Below are positions 26,919 to 33,962 of a stretch of DNA of 38,647 bases, one piece after another. The DNA lies in contig CAMWJV010000016.1 of NCBI GenBank assembly GCA_947174665.1, forward strand, positions 1 to 38,647. Reading direction: 5' to 3'. The number at the start of each line of letters is the position of its first letter. Positions within the stretch are counted from its first letter, which is position 1. Made by a program: the position numbers and the translations under genes. The DNA comes from an uncultured Lachnospiraceae bacterium. Its GTDB lineage: Bacteria; Bacillota; Clostridia; Lachnospirales; Lachnospiraceae. Under the pieces are notes generated by a model that was given only the letters and a program-made list of their open reading frames with translations, had not been told where the DNA came from and searched no databases.

Positions 26919-27911
26919 ATGGATAAGCTGGCAATTGTGGTACCCTGCTATAACGAGGAAGAGGTTTTGAAGATTGCGTCAAAAGCTCTTCGTGATGTAT
27001 TGGATGATCTGATTCAAAAGGGAAAAATTTCAAAGGACAGCTTTATATTATTTGTAAACGATGGCAGTAAGGACAGAACATGGGAGTTGATTGAAGAGGA
27101 GCATGAGGCTTATCCGGATAAGGTCTGCGGTGTCAAGCTTGCGGGGAATGTGGGACATCAGTTTGCCTTGACGGCGGGACTTATGACCGCGAAGGATATG
27201 AGCGATGTGACGGTGTCCATCGACGCCGATCTGCAGGATGATGTAAATGTCATCGAGGAGATGATTGACAAATTCCATAGCGGCTGCGATATTGTGTATG
27301 GCGTCAGACGGGAGAGGAAGACTGATACCTTCTTTAAGCGTACTTCCGCCCAGATGTTTTATAAGCTCATGAGCCTTATGGGAGTGAAGACAATATATAA
27401 TCATGCGGATTTCCGTCTGATGTCCAGACGCGCGGTAGAGGAGTTTTCCAAGTATAAGGAGACAAACCTGTTTTTGAGAGGCATGATGCCTTTGATTGGG
27501 TATCAGACGGACAGCGTTTACTATGACCGCAAGGAACGGGTGGCAGGAGAGTCCAAGTATCCCCTGAAGAAAATGCTGGCGCTTGCCTTCAATGGTATTT
27601 CTTCCTTTAGTGTAAAGCCGATCAGCCTGATACTGGGTCTGGGGCTGTTCATTATTTTTGCGTCGGCGGTCGCCCTGGTGTATGCTCTGGTTTCTTACTG
27701 CACCGGTCATGTGGTACCGGGGTGGACATCACTGATTCTGTCCATCTGGTTTCTTGGAGGGCTGCAGTTGCTTGCAATCGGTATGGTGGGGCAATACATC
27801 GGAAAAATTTATATGGAAGTGAAGCAAAGACCGCGCTACAACATTGAGAAAATTTTATCCTCCGGTGAAATTTTCACCAAAGGCGAAATTTTCACCAAAG
27901 GTGAAAAATAG
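26919..27911 (+). CDS. Polyprenyl-phosphate glycosyltransferase, GT2 family (GtrB/DPM1-like)
   Basis: A 330-residue family 2 glycosyltransferase. The GT-A fold shows IVVPCYNEEEVL, FVNDGSKDRTW, the metal-binding SIDADLQDD and GVRRERKTDTFFKR. Two C-terminal transmembrane helices (about 235-300) are typical of enzymes that move a sugar from a nucleotide donor to undecaprenyl phosphate at the inner membrane face. The last 15 residues contain the tandem hexapeptide GEIFTK, encoded by an 18-base DNA repeat. ATG 26919 has AAGAAAGGAA upstream. It lies 10 bases before a polytopic membrane gene that may use its lipid-linked sugar. Confidence 0.92.
   Translation: MDKLAIVVPCYNEEEVLKIASKALRDVLDDLIQKGKISKDSFILFVNDGSKDRTWELIEEEHEAYPDKVCGVKLAGNVGHQFALTAGLMTAKDMSDVTVSIDADLQDDVNVIEEMIDKFHSGCDIVYGVRRERKTDTFFKRTSAQMFYKLMSLMGVKTIYNHADFRLMSRRAVEEFSKYKETNLFLRGMMPLIGYQTDSVYYDRKERVAGESKYPLKKMLALAFNGISSFSVKPISLILGLGLFIIFASAVALVYALVSYCTGHVVPGWTSLILSIWFLGGLQLLAIGMVGQYIGKIYMEVKQRPRYNIEKILSSGEIFTKGEIFTKGEK
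27864..27911 (+). repeat. 18-bp tandem repeat with internal palindromes at the end of the GT2 gene
   Basis: Units start at 27864, 27882 and 27900 (the last partial): GG(T/C)GAAATTTTCACCAAA. Each unit encodes GEIFTK. Within a unit, GGTGAAA and TTTTCACC are nearly complementary, so the transcript can form small hairpins just before the next gene. Confidence 0.85.
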
Positions 27912-27921
27912 GAATACGGTT

Positions 27922-29448
27922 ATGAGTTGGAAGAAAAATGTATTAAGCTATCTGCTGTGGGTTTTTTACGCAGTGACGGCAGAGGTGGGGCTGGTATGCC
28001 TGGCGGATGCGGTATGCGATTCCATGGAGATAGAAATTTATATAGGGACCATTGCCTGCGCTCTGTATATTATAGTGGCGGGGGCAGGAGTATACCTGAT
28101 ACATCGTTTCGTGCCAAAATATTCCGGGGCAGACGGCAGGAAGCATTCCATGCGGACTGTGATTGAGGCGACTTTCACAGTGCTCCTTCTGGCAACAGGG
28201 TTTGTGCTGAGGATTCGGGAAATAGGAGACGCAGTGGAAGGAAATATGTATTATGAGCTTGCGGTCATGGTATTTGAGGAGGAGATTCCGCAATTTGCTC
28301 ACGGCGCTGTCTATATTTATATTCAGATGCTTCATGGATTGTTTTATTTTCTGGGCAATAAGCTGACAGTTGCGGTGTGGGCGCAGATTCTGCTGCAGAT
28401 GAGCGCATTGCTGCTCTTATATTTTGCCGTCAGGCAGTTTGCGGGAAATATTGCTGCAATTGTAATGCTTGGGTTTGGCATGGTTTCTTCCTATCTGTTG
28501 GAGGCAGCAACCAATCTGTCTCCGGCCATGTTGTATCTTTTTCTCTGGTCGGCGGCCCTGCTTTTGACTGTAACGGCGGCAAGGGCAAAAAAAAGCCTGT
28601 GGGGATTTACAGCTGTGGGGCTCGCGATTTCTGTTGTCAGTTATCTGGATGTGGCGGGATGTCTTTTGCTTTTGATTTCCGCAGCGGTCATTTTTTCTGA
28701 GGAGGAAGTGCCTGGAACCGGCAGAAGACTGAAGTGTCTTTTACTCTGTTTCCTGGGGGCCGGAGCAGGGTTTGTCAGCTGTGCGCTGGCCGATTTTCTG
28801 ATAAGCGGAAAGAGTTTCACGGATGCGCTGACCGGGTGGTTTCAGCTGTACCGTCCGCTGGAGTTAAGGCTGCCTGTTTCGGTGGATGTGCCGGGAACAT
28901 TGACGGAAGCCATGGCAGAATATTTTATTCTATTTTGTGTTCTGACGCTGGGCATGTTTTCGTTTTGGAGAGACAGACGGAGCGATCATATGAAAGCGTG
29001 GATCTTACTGTTGATCATTCTGGTGTCTGCAGGCTGTTTCGGTATTTTTACGGAGGAGGTGCCCATGGGACTTTATATGTATCTGTTTTTAGCAATCATG
29101 GCGGGAATCGCTGTTGAGGAATGTATTCGTGCGGTAAAGCCGGCGCAGGTGGTGGCGCAGATATCCGCAGCGGCCGGCTCACTGAATGTATCGGCAGTCG
29201 TACCGCAGCAGGACAGGGAGGCTGCTTCGGGCGGAGAGACTGTTTCACAGCAGTATAGGGAGGCAGATGCCGTTCCGCAAACAGACGGCGAAGCTGCTCC
29301 GCAACCCAGGAAGGTTAAACTGATTGAGAACCCGCTGCCTCTTCCGAAAAAACATATAAGGAAGAAGCTGGATTATGGTGTAAACGTTCCGGCGGGAAAG
29401 GATGATTTCGATCTGGATGTGGATGAGAAAGACGATTTCGACATCTGA
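27922..29448 (+). CDS. Polytopic membrane protein, probable GT-C type glycosyltransferase
   Basis: A 508-residue protein with about ten hydrophobic helices between residues 10 and 400. The extracytoplasmic loop after the third helix contains RIREIGDAVEGNMYYELAVM, in the place where PMT/GT39-like enzymes carry their acidic catalytic residues. The organisation and the adjacent polyprenyl-phosphate glycosyltransferase suggest a GT-C enzyme that transfers sugar from a lipid carrier outside the membrane, but no diagnostic motif proves this. The C-terminus is a Gln/Ala-rich linker, then basic KKHIRKKLDYG and an acidic end (DDFDLDVDEKDDFDI) resembling the tail of PelF farther downstream. ATG 27922 lies 10 bases after the previous stop. 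Confidence 0.72.
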   Translation: MSWKKNVLSYLLWVFYAVTAEVGLVCLADAVCDSMEIEIYIGTIACALYIIVAGAGVYLIHRFVPKYSGADGRKHSMRTVIEATFTVLLLATGFVLRIREIGDAVEGNMYYELAVMVFEEEIPQFAHGAVYIYIQMLHGLFYFLGNKLTVAVWAQILLQMSALLLLYFAVRQFAGNIAAIVMLGFGMVSSYLLEAATNLSPAMLYLFLWSAALLLTVTAARAKKSLWGFTAVGLAISVVSYLDVAGCLLLLISAAVIFSEEEVPGTGRRLKCLLLCFLGAGAGFVSCALADFLISGKSFTDALTGWFQLYRPLELRLPVSVDVPGTLTEAMAEYFILFCVLTLGMFSFWRDRRSDHMKAWILLLIILVSAGCFGIFTEEVPMGLYMYLFLAIMAGIAVEECIRAVKPAQVVAQISAAAGSLNVSAVVPQQDREAASGGETVSQQYREADAVPQTDGEAAPQPRKVKLIENPLPLPKKHIRKKLDYGVNVPAGKDDFDLDVDEKDDFDI

Positions 29449-29478
29449 TCTGCATTTTTTTTCTGAATATGGAGATGA

Positions 29479-29510
29479 TGATAAGGGAGTGCGAATGCAC
29501 TCCTTTATCA
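29479..29510 (+). terminator. Strong stem-loop after the membrane glycosyltransferase gene
   Basis: The 14-base arms 29479-29492 and 29497-29510 (TGATAAGGGAGTGC with GCACTCCTTTATCA) pair with one G-U, around a GAAT loop. The U-run is poor (TATTGT), so termination efficiency is uncertain. Confidence 0.65.
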
Positions 29511-29542
29511 TATTGTCGGCGCAGTGAGCACAATCGGACGGT

Positions 29543-29571
29543 TTGATAATTCGGTTTTACCGGTTTGGTAT
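29543..29571 (+). promoter_or_regulatory. Possible promoter of the ClpP-like gene
   Basis: TTGATA (29543-29548) and TGGTAT (29566-29571) have 17-base spacing. It directly follows the stem-loop at 29479-29510. The -10 box is weak. Confidence 0.35.
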
Positions 29572-29594
29572 GCAGTGCAGAAACGGAGGGAAAA

Positions 29595-30305
29595 ATGTCG
29601 GAAGAAAAAAAAGGCACACAGATTGAAAAGGAGCAGCACAGGGATGAGAGGATTGAAAAGACAGGGCAGGCTACGCTGGATGAGAATAATCAGCTGGAAA
29701 ATATTCATCTGATTTCGATCATCGGGGAAATAGAAGGGCATGACAATCTCAACAATAATTCTAAGACTACAAAATATGAGCATATTCTGCCAAGCCTGGC
29801 TGCAATTGAGGACAGCAGCGACATTCAGGGTGTACTGGTACTGCTGAATACTATGGGGGGTGATGTGGAGGCGGGACTTGCCATTGCGGAGATGATAGCG
29901 TCCTTAAGCAAGCCGACGGTCTCGCTGGTGCTGGGAGGAAGCCATTCCATTGGAGTTCCGATTGCGGTGAGCACGGATTATTCCTATATTGTGCCGACGG
30001 GAACTATGGTTATCCATCCGGTTCGTATGAGCGGTATGGTGATCGGAGTGAGACAGACCTTCGACTATTTCAAGCTGATTCAGGACAGGATTACAGGCTT
30101 TATATGCGGCCATTGCAAGGCGGATAAACAAAAGCTGGAGCAGCTGATGATGGAGACAGGGGTGCTGACTAAAGACATGGGAACCATACTTGTGGGTGAG
30201 GAGGCTGTAAAGCAAGGAATTATTGATGAAGTGGGCGGAATCGATAAAGCGATGAAAAAATTGCACAATTTGATTCAGGAGTACGGAATAGTTGCAAAAT
30301 CGTGA
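29595..30305 (+). CDS. tepA: ClpP-fold serine protease, TepA-like
   Basis: This 236-residue protein has the ClpP/crotonase fold. GGDVEAGLAIAEMI precedes the nucleophile Ser118 in GGSHSIGVP, and His141 lies in MVIHPVR. The GGSHSIG and PTGTMVIHPVR stretches match the Bacillus TepA (YmfB) group rather than canonical ClpP. TepA was reported to aid protein translocation and is annotated as a signal-peptide-degrading or SASP-related protease in some databases. The first 35 residues are a charged Glu/Lys extension. ATG 29595 has GGAGGG upstream; the in-frame start at 29565 has none. Confidence 0.9.
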   Translation: MSEEKKGTQIEKEQHRDERIEKTGQATLDENNQLENIHLISIIGEIEGHDNLNNNSKTTKYEHILPSLAAIEDSSDIQGVLVLLNTMGGDVEAGLAIAEMIASLSKPTVSLVLGGSHSIGVPIAVSTDYSYIVPTGTMVIHPVRMSGMVIGVRQTFDYFKLIQDRITGFICGHCKADKQKLEQLMMETGVLTKDMGTILVGEEAVKQGIIDEVGGIDKAMKKLHNLIQEYGIVAKS

Positions 30306-30319
30306 GTTTATGCTATAAT
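30292..30319 (+). promoter_or_regulatory. Probable promoter of the pqqD-pel cluster
   Basis: TTGCAA (30292-30297) and a consensus TATAAT (30314-30319) lie 16 bases apart, spanning the end of tepA, about 65 bases before the pqqD-like start. A CCCCG/CGGGG stem (30338-30362) occupies the leader. Confidence 0.6.
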
Positions 30320-30384
30320 ATAATTATTATTTTATTCCCCCGGACAATGAGTTAATGCGGGGTGGCTGACTGGAGAATAATGGT

Positions 30385-30666
30385 GTGGAAGAGAAAAGAA
30401 TAAAGGAACCGGAACGGTGGCAGCTGAGACATGCAGCAGGCTGTTATTGGCTGCTTGATATGATGCAGGGTCCGGAGAACAGGAAGCCTCCGCTTTCGCT
30501 GAATCAGGCAGGGGCGGAAATTTGGAAATTGTTACAGCAGGGGATGAAAGAGGAAGCTGTTGCGGAACAGATGAGCAGTCGGTATCGGATTGACAGGGAA
30601 AGCGCACTGACGGATGTGCGTGGTTTTCTGGCGGGTCTGGAGGCACAGGGGATTGTTATCGGGTAA
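30385..30666 (+). CDS. PqqD-family (RRE-like) small protein
   Basis: A 93-residue winged-helix protein of the PqqD family, recognised by LNQAGAEIWKLLQQG, a central AVAEQMSSRYRID stretch and the DVRGFLAGLEAQGIV end. PqqD domains bind leader peptides of RiPP precursors and hand them to radical SAM enzymes, but stand-alone copies occur in other settings. No radical SAM gene, protease-transporter or precursor-like peptide is nearby. The start is GTG 30385, with TGGAGA upstream; ATG 30380 is in a different frame that stops at once. It precedes the pelD fusion gene by 35 bases, so it is probably the first gene of the pel operon. Confidence 0.78.
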   Translation: MEEKRIKEPERWQLRHAAGCYWLLDMMQGPENRKPPLSLNQAGAEIWKLLQQGMKEEAVAEQMSSRYRIDRESALTDVRGFLAGLEAQGIVIG

Positions 30667-30701
30667 GGAATAAACTGCAGCGGGGGTACGGTAGAAAAAA
30701 T

Positions 30702-32879
30702 ATGAATATATTGCTGATTGGCGGAGCGGGTAATCTGATCAATAATCTGATTATTAAATTAAATAAAGAGGGACACAGAATATCTCTGCTGACGGGGGAC
30801 CGTTATGGAAAGGCCTCCTATCAGCACGCATTTGAAAAATATAATTTTCCGTATGAAAGCGACAGCCTGAAGGAGATTTTTGAGAGTGTCCGGCCGGAAC
30901 TTACTGTTTTTATGGGCGCATATGACACAAACTTTAAATGGACCGGCCAGGGCGTGGAGCGGGAGGCAGTTCGATATTCCAACAGCCTGATGAATATACT
31001 CATGGCGTACTCCCAGTATACAGAGGGGAGATTTCTGTATCTTTCCACTCAGGACGTGTATGGGGGAGATTATCCTGAGAACATAGGGGAGACGGAGCCC
31101 GTGACACCGGAAGGAATCCCCGGGATGGTCTGGTCCCAGGGGGAGGAACTGTGTGAAAATTACCGAAAGAACTGTGGGAAGGACATTATTGTTCTGAGGC
31201 TGGATCATGTATACGGCATTCCGGAGAACCGCAGGGATGCAAGGGACATCTGCAGCCGTATGTGCCTTGAGGCACTGGAAAATAAGCGTATTACAGTGGG
31301 AGAGAATCGTGTGTTTTCCCTTCTTTATGTGACGGATGCAGTGGAGTTTGTAAACCGTCTGGCTATGTGCAGTGAGCACAGATATTCTATCTATAATCTG
31401 TCTTCTATGAGGGAAATGACTGAAACTTCTCTGGCGGATATGATATGTCAGGTCTGGGGAGAACCTCTGGAATTGATTCCTGCACAGGGGCAGGAGAGCA
31501 GAGTCATTCTTTCGGATGCATTATATGAAAGTGAATTCGGAAACCCGTTTTTCTGCGAGGTAGAGAATACTGTCAAGAAAATAACGGCGCAGATAAAAAA
31601 GAAATCCCACATGTTTTTGAACGGGGGAGAAGCAGATAAGCCTCTGGGGGACAAAATTAAGGATCGGGTCGGCTGGCTGCTGAAAACCATGCTTCCTTTT
31701 GCGGAAAATATTATATTGTTTATTCCCTTCTTTATGCTGAACAACCGTGCGGTGGGCAGTGAATACTTTGCAAATCTGGACTTTTACCTGTTGTATGTTT
31801 TATTGTTTGCCATTGTTTACGGCCAGCATCAGGCCACCCTTTCCGCTGTTCTTTCGGTGGCCGGCTACTGTTTCCGGCAGATGTACAGCCGATCTGCATT
31901 TGAGGTCATGCTGGATGCCAATACATATGTGTGGATAGCGCAGCTGTTCATTCTGGGGCTGGTAGTGGGCTATATGCGTGACCAGATCACAAAGCTGAAG
32001 CAGGAGAGTCAGAGCGAGAGAGAATTTCTGGACATGCAGCTTGTGGATATTCAGGACATTAACAGCAGTAACGTGCGCGTGAAGGCGGCTCTGGAGACAC
32101 AGATAGTCAACCAGAATGACAGCGTGGGTAAAATTTACAGTATCACCTCGGCATTGGATCAATACAGCCCGGAGGAGGTGCTGTTTTATGCGGCGGAGAT
32201 GCTGGGCAAGCTTATGAAGAGTAAGGATGTGGCTATCTATACAGTGTCAAACCGGGCATATGCAAGACTGTTTTCCTCCACCTCGCCAAAGGCGCGCCAG
32301 CTGGGCGGTTCTATTCAGTATACGAATATGGGTGAGCTGTATGAAACGCTGGTGCAGAGGAAGGTATTCATAAACCGGAAGATGGAAGAACATTTTCCGC
32401 TGATGGCAAACGCCATTTTTGAGAACGATGAAATGCAGATGATCATCATGGTTTGGGGTATTCCCTGGGAGCGGATGACGCTGGGACAGGCGAACCAGCT
32501 TGTAGTCATCAGTGCATTGATTCAGAACGCCGTACTGCGGGCAAACCGCTATCTGGTGGCCCTTGAAGAACAGCGCTATGAGGCCGGAACGCAGACGCTG
32601 AAGACGGAAGCCTTCCAGACGCTGGTGAAGGCGTATCTGACAGCCAGAAACAGAGGGCTGACGGAATGTACTCTGTTGGCGGTAAAGGTGGAAGGAAACG
32701 ACTATATGGAGGCGGCAAAGCTTTTGACCGGCAAGCTCCGTCAGTCGGATTATATCGGTACATTGGAGGATGGCAGGTTTTACACTCTGCTTGCTAATAC
32801 GAACGGAACTGATGCTGAGTATGTTATTCGACGATTTGCAGAGCTTGGCTATGAGAGCAACATTGTTGCAAACGGCTAA
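30702..32879 (+). CDS. pelD: PelD-like c-di-GMP receptor fused to a degenerate NAD-epimerase domain
   Basis: A 725-residue fusion. Residues 1-290 are an extended-SDR/NAD-epimerase domain (GGAGNLI at 7-13, STQDVYGG at 115-122). Its usual YxxxK pair appears as Trp144 and Glu148 (WSQGE), so catalysis is doubtful. About 335-430 are four membrane helices, followed by a coiled-coil linker, a GAF domain (about 480-600) and a degenerate GGDEF domain (about 615-725). The I-site RxxD is present as Arg680-Gln-Ser-Asp683, five residues before EDGRF, which replaces GGDEF. This is the PelD arrangement, in which c-di-GMP binding activates Pel polysaccharide synthesis. ATG 30702 opens the frame. PelD normally lacks the N-terminal enzyme-like domain; PelX, a separate epimerase in some pel clusters, is the nearest parallel. 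Confidence 0.82.
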   Translation: MNILLIGGAGNLINNLIIKLNKEGHRISLLTGDRYGKASYQHAFEKYNFPYESDSLKEIFESVRPELTVFMGAYDTNFKWTGQGVEREAVRYSNSLMNILMAYSQYTEGRFLYLSTQDVYGGDYPENIGETEPVTPEGIPGMVWSQGEELCENYRKNCGKDIIVLRLDHVYGIPENRRDARDICSRMCLEALENKRITVGENRVFSLLYVTDAVEFVNRLAMCSEHRYSIYNLSSMREMTETSLADMICQVWGEPLELIPAQGQESRVILSDALYESEFGNPFFCEVENTVKKITAQIKKKSHMFLNGGEADKPLGDKIKDRVGWLLKTMLPFAENIILFIPFFMLNNRAVGSEYFANLDFYLLYVLLFAIVYGQHQATLSAVLSVAGYCFRQMYSRSAFEVMLDANTYVWIAQLFILGLVVGYMRDQITKLKQESQSEREFLDMQLVDIQDINSSNVRVKAALETQIVNQNDSVGKIYSITSALDQYSPEEVLFYAAEMLGKLMKSKDVAIYTVSNRAYARLFSSTSPKARQLGGSIQYTNMGELYETLVQRKVFINRKMEEHFPLMANAIFENDEMQMIIMVWGIPWERMTLGQANQLVVISALIQNAVLRANRYLVALEEQRYEAGTQTLKTEAFQTLVKAYLTARNRGLTECTLLAVKVEGNDYMEAAKLLTGKLRQSDYIGTLEDGRFYTLLANTNGTDAEYVIRRFAELGYESNIVANG

Positions 32880-32889
32880 GGGTGAGGAG

Positions 32890-33011
32890 ATTTTCTAAGG
32901 CGTCTGCCGAATTGCATTCGGCATGAGCCGCCTAAGAAAATATAAGCCTCGTCCGGAAGAATCGCTTAAGCGATTCTTACCAAGGGTTCGTGGAAACTCT
33001 GCAGGGCAGAG
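32890..33011 (+). other. Three consecutive stem-loops between pelD and pelE, including a perfect 22-bp palindrome
   Basis: The 174-base gap holds three structures. (1) A 13-base stem (32890-32902 with 32929-32941, one mismatch) encloses GCCGAAT/ATTCGGC (32906-32922). (2) A perfect 22-bp palindrome at 32957-32978 has half-site AAGAATCGCTT. (3) CTCTGC/GCAGAG at 32997-33011. No U-run follows (1) or (2). The segment lies inside an otherwise tightly packed operon, so attenuation, mRNA processing or an operator are possible. It does not match the c-di-GMP riboswitch consensus I know. Confidence 0.6.
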
Positions 33012-33053
33012 CTTCTTTACACAGAAGATTTGAAGAGAAAGGGCGTGGTAAGA

Positions 33054-33962
33054 TTGACGACAAATCAGATTATATTGTGTCTGCTTCTTGGGGGAAATTT
33101 GCTTATCGTCCTGATTTACCTGGCCTGGAATCTGTTCCGGAAGCAGAAAAAAAGTCGAAGCTGCATGATCCGCGGGCTGGTCATGATTCTCTGTCCGCTG
33201 GTGGGGCCCTTGTTTTTTGCCTCGGCTCATCTGTTTTACCGTCTTTTCTTTTCCAAGCCTGTGAGCCTGGAGGATGTTGTGTTCAGCAAGGAAAGGAAGC
33301 GAACTTTTATCCATGCGGAGGAGGAGCGAGAGAGTAATCTGGTTCCGCTGGAGGAGGCAATCGAGATTACGGATACTGACAATCTCCGCGGACTGATGAT
33401 GAACGTGGTGCGCGGGGATATTCAGAAATCGCTGGCTTCCATTATGCTGGCGTTAAACAGTGAGGATACGGAGACTGCCCACTATGCCGCCAGCGTGCTT
33501 CAGGATGCGCTGAATGATTTCAGGGCCAATGTACAGAAGCAGTACAATCTTATTATGGAAAATGAGACGGAGCAGCTGGAGCTTGCGGAAGCGTTGATAG
33601 ATTACATGGATCAGGTGCTGGTACAGCACGTATTTACGGAGCTGGAGCAGGAGCGCTATGTGGGTATTATGGGTGAGGTTTGTGAGCTTTTGTACAATAA
33701 GGACAGGGGCCGCATGACCAGCGCGAGATACGAGGCAGTCAGTCTCAGATATCTGGAACTGGAGGATTTTGACAGCAGTGAAAAGTGGTGCGAGAGAGCG
33801 GAATATCATTATCCCAATACCCTGGCTACTTTTTCCTGCCTGTTGAAACTGTACTTTAACAGCGGACAGAAACGTAAGTTTTTCGAAGTGATCGATGAGC
33901 TGAAGCATTCCTCAGTGGTATTGGATCATGAGATGCTTGAGCTTATCAGGGTATTTCAATGA
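33054..33962 (+). CDS. pelE: PelE-like membrane protein with TPR-type repeats
   Basis: The product is about 302 residues, with two N-terminal membrane helices (IILCLLLGGNLLIVLIYLAW and GLVMILCPLVGPLFFASAHLF). A long helical cytoplasmic region follows, with TPR-like ends (YLELEDFDSSEKWCERAEYHYPN). This matches PelE of Pseudomonas and Gram-positive pel clusters in layout and position after pelD. There is no ATG at the start; TTG 33054, with AGAAAGGG upstream, gives a protein starting TTNQIIL and is preferred. TTG 33030 would add eight basic residues. The stop overlaps the next start (ATGA), so translation is coupled. Naming rests more on context than on residue-level similarity. Confidence 0.68.
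   Translation: MTTNQIILCLLLGGNLLIVLIYLAWNLFRKQKKSRSCMIRGLVMILCPLVGPLFFASAHLFYRLFFSKPVSLEDVVFSKERKRTFIHAEEERESNLVPLEEAIEITDTDNLRGLMMNVVRGDIQKSLASIMLALNSEDTETAHYAASVLQDALNDFRANVQKQYNLIMENETEQLELAEALIDYMDQVLVQHVFTELEQERYVGIMGEVCELLYNKDRGRMTSARYEAVSLRYLELEDFDSSEKWCERAEYHYPNTLATFSCLLKLYFNSGQKRKFFEVIDELKHSSVVLDHEMLELIRVFQ

Noticed and set aside
30338..30362. CCCCG/CGGGG stem upstream of the pqqD-like gene as a terminator
   Set aside because: Only five pairs with a 15-base loop and no following U-run; it lies between a good promoter and the gene it should serve.
32880..33030. c-di-GMP riboswitch upstream of pelE
   Set aside because: The context made it attractive, but the conserved class I core (GCAAA...CCTAAACCAT-like segments) is not present and the three simple hairpins do not form the expected fold.
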